The notes below the pieces were generated by a model, which was not told the DNA's origin, did no database searches, and worked only from the letters and a program-made list of their open reading frames with translations. A program made the position numbers and the translations under genes. Of a DNA stretch of 33,655 nt, positions 1-8,430 are shown piece after piece (within the stretch, counting starts at the first letter, position 1; every line of letters begins with the position of its first letter). The DNA is from Collimonas silvisoli. Lineage in GTDB: Bacteria > Pseudomonadota > Gammaproteobacteria > Burkholderiales > Burkholderiaceae_D. Where the stretch lies: contig NZ_JAGQEG010000065.1 of assembly GCF_018305005.1 (NCBI RefSeq), positions 1-33,655 on the forward strand, in the 5' to 3' direction.

Positions 1-518
1 CGCAGGTGCAGTTTGGACAGCAGCTCCTGATAGGCCAGTTCCTCGGCATTTCTTACGCAATGCACCAGAATCAGGTTGCGGAATTTTTTCCATACCGTGG
101 GATCTTGCAAGATCGAGATATACGGACCGAGGCCGGTGCCGGTGGCCAGCATCCACAAATCCTCGCCATCCACAAACCGATCCGCAGTCATGAAACCGTA
201 GCTGAATTTTTCGACCAGGATCGGGAAGCCTGGCTGCAAGCCTTTCAGTTGTTCGGTGAAGAGGCCGCCGGGGACATGCACCAGGAAATACTCCAGTTCG
301 TCCTCGGTGACTGCCGAAGTGACCGAATAGGCGCGCCACAGCGTTTCGTCGCCGGCCACTACGCCCAGCCTGGCAAACTGCCCTGGCGTGAACTGGTAGC
401 CGGCCGGGCGCGTAGTGCGGAACGATAGCAGTTTCTCGGTCCAGTAGTGCACGCTGGTGACGGTTTCAGTGCTGGCCTTGAGGCGGGAAACCGGGGTTTT
501 CGGGGGCGTGCCGCTCAT
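1..518 (-). CDS. fpr: Ferredoxin-NADP+ reductase (partial, 3' end outside the window)
   Basis: This is the N-terminal 172 residues of a Fpr-type flavoprotein, which exchanges electrons between NADPH and ferredoxin or flavodoxin in the cytoplasm. I see the FAD-binding RxYS signature (RAYS, residues 62-65) and the NADP-binding GTGLGP stretch (127-132), in the order and spacing expected of the FNR superfamily. The usual family length is about 255-260 residues, so roughly a third lies beyond the window edge. The ATG overlaps the TGA of the upstream MFS gene by 4 bases (ATGA), and an AGGA lies about 10 bases upstream inside that gene, so the two are probably translationally coupled. The Fpr assignment is confident; its physiological partner cannot be told from here. 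Confidence 0.9.
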   Translation of the reverse strand, partial: MSGTPPKTPVSRLKASTETVTSVHYWTEKLLSFRTTRPAGYQFTPGQFARLGVVAGDETLWRAYSVTSAVTEDELEYFLVHVPGGLFTEQLKGLQPGFPILVEKFSYGFMTADRFVDGEDLWMLATGTGLGPYISILQDPTVWKKFRNLILVHCVRNAEELAYQELLSKLHL

Positions 519-2005
519 GCAAGAGGTTCCTGTAGTTGCTCGCTGCGCACAGTCCCGGACACAACCGGAGCGTTCAAGCGCAAGGCTTGCCGCACCGTGA
601 AGAAGGCCAGTGTCGGCGCCGCTGCGAAGCAGATGAATAGCCATTGTGCCGCATTTGTCGCACCAGGCAAACCGCCCGGATCAGCCAGCCCGGCCAGCGA
701 TGTCACCATGCCGGCCAGGGCGGCGCCGATAGCGGTAGCGAACAGCTGCACTGTGGTGAGCGAATAGGCGGCCAGATTGCCTTCATCCGGATGGGCGCTG
801 CTCAATATCTTTGCCATCAGGTGCGGCATGCCCATGCCGATGCCGAAACCGACCAGTATCAGCGCGATGCACAAGGGCAGCAGGCCGTAGTCATTCAGGA
901 CGGCGGCCGACGGCAGCATGAACGACAAGCCCAGCAAGGCAGCAATCACCACCAGCGGTCCGGCTTTCATGACAAATTCGGCACGAGCGCCGCTGTAGCT
1001 GGAAAACAGCAGCGCCGCCAGGGTCCAGCCGCAAGACATGATGCCGGTCAGATAGCCGGCCAGCAGCGGCGAGTGGCCCTGGATCACTTGCAAGAAATAC
1101 GGTACGTAGATTTCGGTGGTGAGCCCCAGGATCATCAATATCATGGTGGCGTACAGGGCGCCGATGCGGCTGCGCAAGGAAAACGCGCCGCTCGGCAGCA
1201 AGCGCGCTTTTTCTACGCCACCGCGTTGCTCCAGCCAGGCGATCAATCCGATCAAGGCAATGCCGAAGACGATGCCGCCGACATTCAACACGGCGCTGCT
1301 GAACAGGCTGGCCGCCGATACCGATAGCACCGCCGCCGCCAGCAACAATATTTTCGTGATCGGAATGCTGTTGGGTTTCTCTTCAGAGAGCGTTTCTGCC
1401 GGCACTTTCAGCGTGAATTGCACCAGCAGCGCCAGTATGACGGCGGCCGGCAATAGCGCCCAGAACGCGCCGCGCCAGCTGCCGGCCTGCGCAAACATGC
1501 CGCCGATGGCGGGGCCTGATAGCGTGGAAATTCCCCACATGCCTGACATCAGGGCCATCGCCCGCGACCACAAAGGCGCTGCAAACACCACCCGGATCAT
1601 GGCGTAAGACAGCGCCACCAGCACGCCGCCGCCGAAGCCTTGCACCGTGCGCGCCAGCAGCAGCCACACCATATGCGGCGCCAGCGCGCAGCCGGCCGAG
1701 CCCAGCGAAAACACCAGCAGCGCCAGCAGGCAGGCGGGCCGATAGCCAACCCACTCGACCAGCCGCGAAGCCACAGCGGCGGCGATGATGGACGCCACCA
1801 CAAACAAAGAGGTAGCCCAGGCGTAGTATTCCAGGCCGCCGATCTCCTTGACTACCGACGGCAGGATGGTGGTGACGATGTACACATTGGTGGCGTGCAT
1901 GCCGATGCCGCCGGCTAGCGTGATCGAGCGTAAGGCGTTGCGTCCTGACAGCAGGTCTGCCCAGCTGGCAGAGGGGGTGTTGAGCGAGGTGGTTGTTACT
2001 GACAT
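515..2005 (-). CDS. MFS transporter, DHA2-like drug/metabolite exporter
   Basis: A 496-residue very hydrophobic protein with at least a dozen membrane segments, beginning with MSVTTTSLNTPSASW and ending with a polar tail. Its layout resembles the EmrB/QacA (DHA2) branch of the major facilitator superfamily: an early hydrophobic segment, a degenerate motif A around WVGYRP and a motif-C-like glycine/proline stretch (SGPAIGG) in the first half. It probably exports a small compound using the proton gradient; the substrate is unknown. It lies 113 bp downstream of hutC on the same strand and overlaps fpr by 4 bases. Whether it belongs to histidine metabolism is unclear: I see no copy of the candidate HutC operator in front of it. 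Confidence 0.85.
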   Translation of the reverse strand: MSVTTTSLNTPSASWADLLSGRNALRSITLAGGIGMHATNVYIVTTILPSVVKEIGGLEYYAWATSLFVVASIIAAAVASRLVEWVGYRPACLLALLVFSLGSAGCALAPHMVWLLLARTVQGFGGGVLVALSYAMIRVVFAAPLWSRAMALMSGMWGISTLSGPAIGGMFAQAGSWRGAFWALLPAAVILALLVQFTLKVPAETLSEEKPNSIPITKILLLAAAVLSVSAASLFSSAVLNVGGIVFGIALIGLIAWLEQRGGVEKARLLPSGAFSLRSRIGALYATMILMILGLTTEIYVPYFLQVIQGHSPLLAGYLTGIMSCGWTLAALLFSSYSGARAEFVMKAGPLVVIAALLGLSFMLPSAAVLNDYGLLPLCIALILVGFGIGMGMPHLMAKILSSAHPDEGNLAAYSLTTVQLFATAIGAALAGMVTSLAGLADPGGLPGATNAAQWLFICFAAAPTLAFFTVRQALRLNAPVVSGTVRSEQLQEPLA

Positions 2006-2118
2006 GAATCGATATGTCCTGTTGTCTATCTTGTTACTGCTTGCGCATTAAAATTTTACTGCGTGAAAATGTACTGCGTCGGACCATCGACAGAATTGAC
2101 GCTGCCTGCCCCGGCAGA

Positions 2119-2829
2119 TCAGAAGCCGCCGGTAAATTGATACCTGGAGCCGGGATGCCATAAGGTGACCGAAGTCGCCACCGCCTGCCGCACCCAAGTC
2201 CGGCGCGACAGCAGCAGGCATGGTTCACCGGCTTCCATCTGCAGCAGCTTACGCACAGCGGTGTCGGGCATCTTGGATTCGATGCTGTATTCGGCTTTGT
2301 CCAGCGGCGCAATCTGCACCATGTAGTGGTTAGGCGTGATCCGATGAAAATCCTGTTGCAGGTAATCGGGAAACAGTTGCGGATTGGTGTAGCGGTCTTC
2401 CAGCTGGATCGGAATGTCGTCGGCAAAATGCACAATCACGGAATGAAACACCGGGCCGCTGTCCAGGCCTAGCGCCTTCAGCGCCACCGGCGCGGAACTG
2501 GCTTCCAGCGTCAGCACCTGGCTGCGATAACGATGGCCGCGGGCGACCAGTTCGTCGTCGATACTGTGTATCTCTACCAATGTCGACTGGTATTTGCCGG
2601 GCGCGACATAGGTGCCCGAACCCTGGATCCGCACCAGCAGCTGGTTGTCGGTCAGTTCGCGCAGGGCGCGGTTGACCGTCATCCGCGATAGACTGAATTG
2701 CAACATCAGCTCGCGTTCTGACGGGATCAGGTCGCCGGGTTTCCAGTCGCCGCTGCGGATTTGCTGCAAGACATGGTCTTTTACCTGTTGAAATGCCGGT
2801 ACTGCCTTATTGCTTGATGCGCCATGCAT
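2119..2829 (-). CDS. hutC: Histidine utilisation repressor HutC (GntR family)
   Basis: A 236-residue transcription factor with an N-terminal GntR winged helix-turn-helix (PSERELMLQF...SRMTVNRALREL, followed by GSGTYV) and a C-terminal UTRA ligand-binding domain. The C-terminal signature RRTW followed by SVTLWHPGSRYQFTG is typical of HutC orthologues, which repress hut genes until urocanate binds. I chose the ATG at 2829 rather than the in-frame TTG at 2847, because AGTAGGA lies 8 bases upstream of this ATG while the TTG lacks a clear ribosome binding site. The gene is divergent from hutU across a 253-bp region holding a strong inverted repeat. It probably also represses itself, but I cannot identify its own promoter. 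Confidence 0.95.
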   Translation of the reverse strand: MHGASSNKAVPAFQQVKDHVLQQIRSGDWKPGDLIPSERELMLQFSLSRMTVNRALRELTDNQLLVRIQGSGTYVAPGKYQSTLVEIHSIDDELVARGHRYRSQVLTLEASSAPVALKALGLDSGPVFHSVIVHFADDIPIQLEDRYTNPQLFPDYLQQDFHRITPNHYMVQIAPLDKAEYSIESKMPDTAVRKLLQMEAGEPCLLLSRRTWVRQAVATSVTLWHPGSRYQFTGGF

Positions 2830-2911
2830 ATGCTGGTTCCTACTCAAGAAAATTCATCACGGATACTACATCAGTTGATTACTTCAGTTGCTGTCGAGCC
2901 AAGTATGCAAG

Positions 2912-2927
2912 TTCAAGTGTGCTTGAA
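2912..2927. repeat. Short inverted repeat in the hutC-hutU intergenic region
   Basis: TTCAAG-tgtg-CTTGAA is a perfect 6-bp inverted repeat with a 4-base centre, about 85 bases upstream of the hutC start. It could be a regulator site or chance; its sequence differs from the GTATAG-type repeat near hutU. Confidence 0.3.
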
Positions 2928-2996
2928 GTCAATTACTATTTTTCAATGTTGCTGTGGGAGGCGGGTCACAGATTCACAAGATTCGCATAAATCTGG

Positions 2997-3025
2997 TTGA
3001 CTAAGTTGTATAGGCATTATATTTT
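2997..3025 (+). promoter_or_regulatory. Candidate sigma70 promoter of the hutU operon
   Basis: TTGACT (2997-3002) and TATTTT (3020-3025) are separated by 17 bases, matching 5/6 and 4/6 of the -35 and -10 consensus. A start site near 3032 is predicted, about 50 bases before the hutU ATG. The left arm of the inverted repeat fills the spacer and the right arm covers the predicted start site, which would suit steric repression by HutC. No transcript data support this; it is read from sequence only. Confidence 0.6.
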
Positions 3026-3042
3026 ACTGGACTATACAACTT
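3003..3042. promoter_or_regulatory. Candidate HutC operator (11-bp inverted repeat)
   Basis: AAGTTGTATAG (3003-3013) and CTATACAACTT (3032-3042) are perfect inverted copies separated by 18 bases. Each arm contains GTATAG, close to the GTMTAKAC core known for HutC-subfamily GntR regulators (7 of 8 positions in each). The arms sit in the promoter spacer and at the predicted transcription start of hutU, between hutC and its expected target. A HutC site is the best explanation. Confidence 0.7.
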
Positions 3043-3082
3043 GCTGTTCTGTTTGCAGACATTTTCAAGGAGACTAATCAAT

Positions 3083-4789
3083 ATGAGCACAACCACCAAG
3101 ACCGATCCGCGCCGCGACCCTAGCCGCACCATCCGGGCGCCACGCGGCAGCACGCTGACCGCCAAGAGCTGGCTGACCGAAGCGCCGTTGCGCATGTTGA
3201 TGAACAATCTTGATCCGGAAGTGGCCGAGCGGCCGAACGACCTGGTAGTCTACGGCGGCATTGGCCGCGCCGCGCGCGACTGGGCCTGTTTCGACAAGAT
3301 CGTCGAAACCCTGACCAATCTGAACGAAGATGAAACCTTGCTGATCCAGTCCGGCAAGCCGGTCGGCGTATTCCAGACCCACGCCGATGCGCCGCGGGTA
3401 TTGCTGGCCAACTCCAACCTGGTGCCGAAATGGGCCAATTGGGAGCATTTCAACGAACTCGACCGCAAGGGCCTGTTCATGTACGGCCAGATGACCGCCG
3501 GCAGCTGGATCTACATCGGCAGCCAGGGCATCGTGCAAGGCACTTTTGAAACTTTTGCCGAAGCAGGGCGCCAGCACTTCGGCGGCGATCTCTCCGGCCG
3601 CTGGATCCTGACTGCCGGCCTGGGCGGCATGGGCGGCGCGCAACCGCTGGCGGCAACCCTGGCTGGAGCGGCTTCGCTGACTATCGAGTGCAAGCAGTCG
3701 AGCATTGATTTCCGCCTGCGCACACGCTATCTCGACAAGCAGGCCAAGGATCTGGACCATGCGCTGGAACTGATCAAATACCATACCGAACGCAAGGAAG
3801 CGATTTCCATCGGCCTGCTCGGCAATGCTGCCGAAGTCTTGCCGGAACTGGTCAAGCGCGCCAAGGCTGGCGGCATCAAGCCGGACCTGGTCACCGACCA
3901 GACTTCCGCGCATGACTTGATCAACGGCTATCTGCCGATCGGCTGGAGCGTCGAGCAATGGGTGGCGGCACAGCATGATCCGTCGCAGCAGAGCAAGCTG
4001 ACGGCAGATGCGGCGCAATCCTGTGCGCTGCATGTGCAAGCGATGCTGGATTTCCACGCGATGGGCATCAAGACCGTTGATTACGGCAACAACATCCGCC
4101 AGGTGGCGTTTGACCAAGGCGTCAAGAACGCTTTCGATTTTCCCGGCTTCGTGCCGGCCTATATCCGGCCGCTGTTCTGTGAAGGCAAGGGGCCTTTCCG
4201 CTGGGTTGCCTTGTCCGGCGATCCCGAGGATATCTACAAGACCGACGCCAAGATCAAGGAACTGTTCCCGGAAAACAAGCATGTGCACCGCTGGCTGGAC
4301 ATGGCGCGTGAACGCATTTCCTTCCAGGGCTTGCCGGCGCGGATTTGCTGGCTGGGGCTGGGCGAGCGCCATATCGCCGGCCTGGCTTTCAATGAAATGG
4401 TGCGCACTGGCGAGTTGAAAGCGCCGGTGGTGATCGGCCGCGACCATCTGGATACCGGCTCGGTCGCCAGCCCGAACCGCGAAACCGAAAGCATGAAAGA
4501 CGGCACCGATGCGGTTTCCGACTGGCCTTTGCTGAACGCCTTGCTGAATACCGCCGGCGGCGCCACCTGGGTTTCGCTGCATCACGGCGGCGGAGTCGGC
4601 ATGGGTTATTCGCAACATTCCGGCATGGTGATTGTGGCTGACGGCACCGAAGCAGCCGCCAAGCGCCTGGCGCGGGTGCTGGTCAACGATTGCGCCTCCG
4701 GCGTGATGCGTCATGCCGACGCCGGTTACGAGGCGGCGATCGAATGCGCCAAGCGTCACAACTTGAATCTGCCGATGATCAATCGCTGA
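3083..4789 (+). CDS. hutU: Urocanate hydratase
   Basis: A 568-residue cytoplasmic enzyme, full length for the family, that converts urocanate to 4-imidazolone-5-propionate with tightly bound NAD+ (second step of histidine breakdown). Recognisable features are [11 protein letters not shown] (57-67), the glycine-rich NAD-binding segment [10 protein letters not shown] (179-188), and the region around Cys366 ([12 protein letters not shown]), which corresponds to the conserved active-site cysteine region. The ATG at 3083 is chosen over an in-frame ATG 42 bases upstream because AAGGAG lies at 3067-3072 and the extra residues do not match the family. It is the first gene of the operon, behind the candidate HutC-controlled promoter. 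A stem-loop separates it from the transporter gene. Confidence 0.98.
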   Translation: MSTTTKTDPRRDPSRTIRAPRGSTLTAKSWLTEAPLRMLMNNLDPEVAERPNDLVVYGGIGRAARDWACFDKIVETLTNLNEDETLLIQSGKPVGVFQTHADAPRVLLANSNLVPKWANWEHFNELDRKGLFMYGQMTAGSWIYIGSQGIVQGTFETFAEAGRQHFGGDLSGRWILTAGLGGMGGAQPLAATLAGAASLTIECKQSSIDFRLRTRYLDKQAKDLDHALELIKYHTERKEAISIGLLGNAAEVLPELVKRAKAGGIKPDLVTDQTSAHDLINGYLPIGWSVEQWVAAQHDPSQQSKLTADAAQSCALHVQAMLDFHAMGIKTVDYGNNIRQVAFDQGVKNAFDFPGFVPAYIRPLFCEGKGPFRWVALSGDPEDIYKTDAKIKELFPENKHVHRWLDMARERISFQGLPARICWLGLGERHIAGLAFNEMVRTGELKAPVVIGRDHLDTGSVASPNRETESMKDGTDAVSDWPLLNALLNTAGGATWVSLHHGGGVGMGYSQHSGMVIVADGTEAAAKRLARVLVNDCASGVMRHADAGYEAAIECAKRHNLNLPMINR

Positions 4790-4797
4790 TGGATGCT

Positions 4798-4835
4798 GCG
4801 TCGTTGCTAAACATTTAACAAACAAGCGACGACGC
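4798..4835 (+). other. Stem-loop between hutU and the transporter gene
   Basis: GCGTCGTTGCT (4798-4808) pairs with AGCGACGACGC (4825-4835): 11 base pairs including one G-U wobble, with a 16-base A-rich loop. There is no T run after it, so it is more likely an mRNA stability or processing element, or a weak attenuator, than a terminator. Confidence 0.5.
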
Positions 4836-4864
4836 CATTAGATTAGATAAACAGGAGACGGTTT

Positions 4865-6208
4865 ATGGAAATAAGTCAGCGCGACGCCAGCCTTGCAGCA
4901 GTGGGCGCAGAATCTGCACCCACGCTTGCGGCGGGCGGGAAAATCAAAAGAGCCAAGGCGGTAGCAGCGATCACCATCGGCAACGGTCTCGAATATTTCG
5001 AATTCACCTCGTATAGTTTTTTCGCCATCATCATCGGTAAATTGTATTTTCCGGCGGATGGCGATATCGCGCAGTTATTGCTGGTCACCGCCACCTTCGG
5101 CATTGGTTTCGTTGCGCGGCCTATAGGTGGTTTGCTGCTGGGCGCCTACGCTGACCGGGTCGGCCGCAAAGCCGCCATGACCTTGACGCTGCAGCTCATG
5201 GCGCTAGGTTCGGCGATGATTGTTTTTGCCCCGACCTATGCCCAGATCGGGCTGGCTGCGCCGTTGTTGATTGTGGCGGCGCGCCTGATCCAGGGTTTTG
5301 CGCTGGGCGGCGAGATCGGCGCCTCGACTTCCTTGCTGATGGAATATGCCGATGACAACTCGCGCGGATTCTACGGCGGTTTGCAGGCGGTCAGCCAGAA
5401 TTTGAGCGCCTTGCTGGGGGCGTTGGCCGGCTTGTTCCTGACGGCCATCCTGACTACCGCATCACTGGAAAGCTGGGGCTGGCGCATTCCATTTGCGATC
5501 GGTTTGCTGATGGGGCCGCTGGGTGTGTTCATTCGCCGCAATTTGCACGAAACGCTGGATGACGGGCCTGCTGTCTATATGGGAAAGCCGAGGAAAAGCA
5601 ACGCCATCAGCACCGTGTTTGCCCACCACAAAAAAGAAATCGCCGCCGGCATCCTGCTGACCATGGGCAATACAGCAGCGATCTACATCACCCTGTACTA
5701 CATACCGACTTACGCCACCAAAATCTTGCACATGTCGATGTCGGCCGGACTGGCTGCCGCCTGCGTCGCTGCCGCAGTCGCGGCGTTGGTAGCGCCGCTG
5801 GCGGGCATGTTGTCCGACAAAGCCGGCCGTAAAAGAGTGTTTGCTGCATTCTGTCTGCTGCTGGCGCTAGTGATTTATCCCGCGTTTGCGCTGATCAACG
5901 CCCATACGACGCTCGGTGTATTGCTGCCGACTATTGCCTTGTTGTCGCTATTGACAACTTTCATTGCGGTGCCAGGCTTGGTGATGTTGCCGGAATTGTT
6001 TCCACGGCCGGTGCGGGTGACGGGAATGTCGGTGGTGTATTGTGTCGGCGTTTCCATTTTTTGCGGTTTCGCGCCTTTTTTTGCCACCGAACTGATGGCG
6101 CTTTCGGGCAGTAACCTGGCGCCCTCATGGTATGTCATCGGCTGCGCCCTGATAGCGCTGTTGTCGTTACCTTTGATACGAGACAAGGCCGGTCAGCCTT
6201 TGGACTGA
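4865..6208 (+). CDS. MFS transporter, metabolite:H+ symporter (MHS) family; probable histidine/urocanate permease
   Basis: A 447-residue integral membrane protein with about 12 hydrophobic segments. The motif-A sequence ADRVGRK after the second segment and RLIQGFALGGEIG further on are typical of the MHS branch (ProP/ShiA-like) of the major facilitator superfamily, whose members take up organic acids and zwitterions with protons. CAGGAGACGG provides a ribosome binding site before the ATG. It lies between hutU and hutH, so uptake of histidine or urocanate is the natural inference. Pseudomonas hut loci use transporters of other families in this role. The final stop begins a set of 11-bp degenerate repeats. 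Substrate is inferred from context only. Confidence 0.9.
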   Translation: MEISQRDASLAAVGAESAPTLAAGGKIKRAKAVAAITIGNGLEYFEFTSYSFFAIIIGKLYFPADGDIAQLLLVTATFGIGFVARPIGGLLLGAYADRVGRKAAMTLTLQLMALGSAMIVFAPTYAQIGLAAPLLIVAARLIQGFALGGEIGASTSLLMEYADDNSRGFYGGLQAVSQNLSALLGALAGLFLTAILTTASLESWGWRIPFAIGLLMGPLGVFIRRNLHETLDDGPAVYMGKPRKSNAISTVFAHHKKEIAAGILLTMGNTAAIYITLYYIPTYATKILHMSMSAGLAAACVAAAVAALVAPLAGMLSDKAGRKRVFAAFCLLLALVIYPAFALINAHTTLGVLLPTIALLSLLTTFIAVPGLVMLPELFPRPVRVTGMSVVYCVGVSIFCGFAPFFATELMALSGSNLAPSWYVIGCALIALLSLPLIRDKAGQPLD

Positions 6209-6243
6209 ATTTAAGCTGAATTCGAGTTGAGTTTAAACTGAAC
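6206..6243 (+). repeat. Degenerate 11-bp tandem repeats starting at the transporter stop codon
   Basis: Units TGAATTTAAGC, TGAATTCGAGT, TGAGTTTAAAC and a partial TGAACC begin at 6206, 6217, 6228 and 6239, exactly 11 bases apart. The first TGA is the transporter stop codon. They fill nearly half of the 85-bp gap before hutH. They may be slipped-strand duplications or phased protein sites. Confidence 0.5.
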
Positions 6244-6293
6244 CGCGGCCGTAAAATCGATTTATGTTTTGCGCTAATTTGAAAGAAATAACC

Positions 6294-7835
6294 ATGAAAA
6301 CAACCTTGACTCTGCAACCAGGAAAAATGTCTTTGGCAGAGATTCGCCGCATCTGGGCCGAGGCCGTGCCGCTGCAGTTGCCGCCGGCTGCCTACATCGC
6401 CATCAATGCGTCCGCCGCCACCGTCGCCAGGATTGTCGAGCGCGGCGACGCCGCCTACGGCATCAACACCGGCTTCGGCAAACTGGCCAAGACCCGCATC
6501 CCGGACGAGCAGCTGGAACTGCTGCAACGTAACCTGATCCTGTCGCACTCGGTTGGCACCGGCGAGCTGATCGACGATGCCGCGGTGCGCCTGATCCTGG
6601 CCATGAAAATCGGCAGCCTGGCGCGCGGCTACTCCGGCATCCGGGCGCAGGTGATCGATGCCTTGCTGGCGATCTACAACGCCGGCATCATGCCTTGCAT
6701 CCCGGTCAAGGGTTCGGTCGGCGCATCCGGCGACCTGGCGCCCTTGTCGCACATGACATTGGCGATCCTGGGCGAGGGCCAGGTGCGGGTCGACGGCAAG
6801 CTGACCGACGCCAAGGAGGCGCTGGCCAAGGCAGGCATCACACCTATCGTATTGGCGGCCAAGGAAGGGCTGGCGCTGATCAACGGTACCCAGGTTTCCA
6901 CCGCACTGACATTGAACGGCCTGTTCCTGGCGGAGCGTGTGCTGGAAGCCGCGACCGTAACTGGCGCGCTGGCAGTCGACGCCGCCCGCGGCAGCGATGC
7001 GCCGTTCGATCCGCGTGTGCATGAAGTACGCGGCCAGCCGGGGCAGATCGCCACCGCCAAGATCTATCGTCAACTGTTGAGCGGCAGCGCGATCCGGCAA
7101 TCGCATCTGGTCAACGACGAGCGCGTGCAAGATCCCTACAGCTTGCGTTGCCAGCCGCAAGTGATGGGCGCTTGCGTCGACCTGATCGGCAATGCGGCGC
7201 GTACCTTGCTGATCGAGGCCAACGCCGTGACCGATAACCCGCTGATTTATGCGGAGCGTGATGAAGTTATCTCGGGCGGTAATTTTCACGCCGAGCCGGT
7301 GGCTTTCGCGGCTGACACGCTGGCATTGGCGATCACTGAAATCGGCGCCTTGTCGGAACGCCGTATCGCCTTGCTGATCGATTCATCCTTGTCGGGTTTG
7401 CCGCCGTTCCTGGTGCAGTCGTCCGGCCTCAACTCCGGTTTCATGATTGCGCATGTGACTGCCGCCGCCCTGGCGTCTGAAAACAAATCGCTGGCGCATC
7501 CGGCCAGCGTCGACAGCCTGCCGACTTCCGCCAACCAGGAAGACCACGTCAGCATGGCGACTTTTGCTGGCCGCCGCCTGCATGAAATGGCGCACAATAC
7601 CGCCACCATCGTCGCAATTGAATTGCTGGCAGCGGCGCAGGGCGTGGATTGTCATCAGCCGCTGGCTACTTCGCCCATGTTGAGTGAGGTGCTGCAGCGC
7701 TTGCGTCAGCAGGTTGCGTTCTACGATAAGGATCGTTTCTTCGCGCCGGATATCGAAGCCGCCAAGCAACTGGTCTTGCAAGGCGCGGTCAGCGATAGCT
7801 GCCAAGCTTTGTTTGCCGATTTGTACGCTCAATGA
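6294..7835 (+). CDS. hutH: Histidine ammonia-lyase
   Basis: A 513-residue cytoplasmic enzyme that removes ammonia from L-histidine to give urocanate, the first step of the pathway. The Ala-Ser-Gly triplet that cyclises into the MIO electrophile is at residues 144-146 in [12 protein letters not shown]. The catalytic tyrosine motif YGINTGFG begins at Tyr55, and the conserved segments [11 protein letters not shown] and [10 protein letters not shown] are present. Length is standard for HutH. The start at 6294 ([11 protein letters not shown]) is preferred over an in-frame ATG at 6264 because of family length; its ribosome binding site (GAAAG) is weak. hutD follows within 15 bases, consistent with a single transcript from hutU through hutG. 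Confidence 0.98.
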   Translation: MKTTLTLQPGKMSLAEIRRIWAEAVPLQLPPAAYIAINASAATVARIVERGDAAYGINTGFGKLAKTRIPDEQLELLQRNLILSHSVGTGELIDDAAVRLILAMKIGSLARGYSGIRAQVIDALLAIYNAGIMPCIPVKGSVGASGDLAPLSHMTLAILGEGQVRVDGKLTDAKEALAKAGITPIVLAAKEGLALINGTQVSTALTLNGLFLAERVLEAATVTGALAVDAARGSDAPFDPRVHEVRGQPGQIATAKIYRQLLSGSAIRQSHLVNDERVQDPYSLRCQPQVMGACVDLIGNAARTLLIEANAVTDNPLIYAERDEVISGGNFHAEPVAFAADTLALAITEIGALSERRIALLIDSSLSGLPPFLVQSSGLNSGFMIAHVTAAALASENKSLAHPASVDSLPTSANQEDHVSMATFAGRRLHEMAHNTATIVAIELLAAAQGVDCHQPLATSPMLSEVLQRLRQQVAFYDKDRFFAPDIEAAKQLVLQGAVSDSCQALFADLYAQ

Positions 7836-7850
7836 AGCGTGGCTGACGCT

Positions 7851-8420
7851 ATGCGCTTGATCAGCTTCGACGATTTGCCTGCCACGCCGTGGAAAAACGG
7901 CGGCGGCGTCACGCGTGAGCTGCACGGCTATCCGGCAGCGGCTTCATTCGACCAATTTTTGTGGCGAGTGAGCATTGCCGACGTCACGCAATCCGGCCCT
8001 TTTTCCAGTTTCCCCGGCGTCGACCGGGTGATTACCTTGCTGCAAGGCGAGGGCATGCGCTTAGTCTCGGCCAGCGGCGACCGCACTTTATTGACGCCGT
8101 TGCAACCGCATCGTTTTAGCGGCGAAGAGCAGATCAGCGCACAATTGGAGGGCATCGCCTGCCTGGATTTCAACCTGATGCTGCGGCGCGGCTTAGCCAC
8201 CGGCTTAGTGGACATCTGGCATGCTGACCAGGATCTGCCGCAAGGCTGCGATCTGCTGTTTTGCCTGCAGGGACGCTGGGACGTGCTGACGGCGAGCAGC
8301 GAGCATGCAACGCTGGGGCCGCGCCAGACTCTGGTCTGCGAGCAAAAGCAGGGAGCACTGTCGTTGCGTTCGCTACAGGCGGGCAGTATCGTCATCAGTG
8401 TCAACATCAATCTGCTATAG
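7851..8420 (+). CDS. hutD: HutD family protein
   Basis: A 189-residue cupin-fold protein with the N-terminal HutD signature [17 protein letters not shown]. HutD is not an enzyme of the pathway. In Pseudomonas it has been described as limiting the upper level of hut activity, possibly by binding a pathway intermediate. The ATG at 7851 is taken; an in-frame GTG at 7839 would add four residues (start MADAM) and cannot be excluded, since neither has a strong ribosome binding site. It is sandwiched between hutH (15 bases) and hutI (10 bases), which supports co-expression. Confidence 0.93.
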   Translation: MRLISFDDLPATPWKNGGGVTRELHGYPAAASFDQFLWRVSIADVTQSGPFSSFPGVDRVITLLQGEGMRLVSASGDRTLLTPLQPHRFSGEEQISAQLEGIACLDFNLMLRRGLATGLVDIWHADQDLPQGCDLLFCLQGRWDVLTASSEHATLGPRQTLVCEQKQGALSLRSLQAGSIVISVNINLL

Positions 8421-8430
8421 GGAAACCGGC

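Noticed and set aside
2030-2085. Three GCAGTA-like motifs between hutC and the MFS gene
   Set aside because: Spacing is irregular, the motif is short and it does not resemble the HutC repeat; chance is likely.
2950-2972. Possible CRP site (TGTG ... TCACA) upstream of hutU
   Set aside because: The two halves are too far apart for the TGTGA-N6-TCACA consensus.
3074-4825. Long open frame (about 580 codons) antisense to hutU
   Set aside because: hutU is a strongly conserved gene on the plus strand. GC-rich third positions commonly leave the opposite strand open, and the translated sequence has no recognisable domain.
6135-7289. Antisense open frame of about 380 codons over hutH
   Set aside because: Low-complexity Gln/Asp/Arg-rich translation with no family match and no ribosome binding site; a shadow of hutH.
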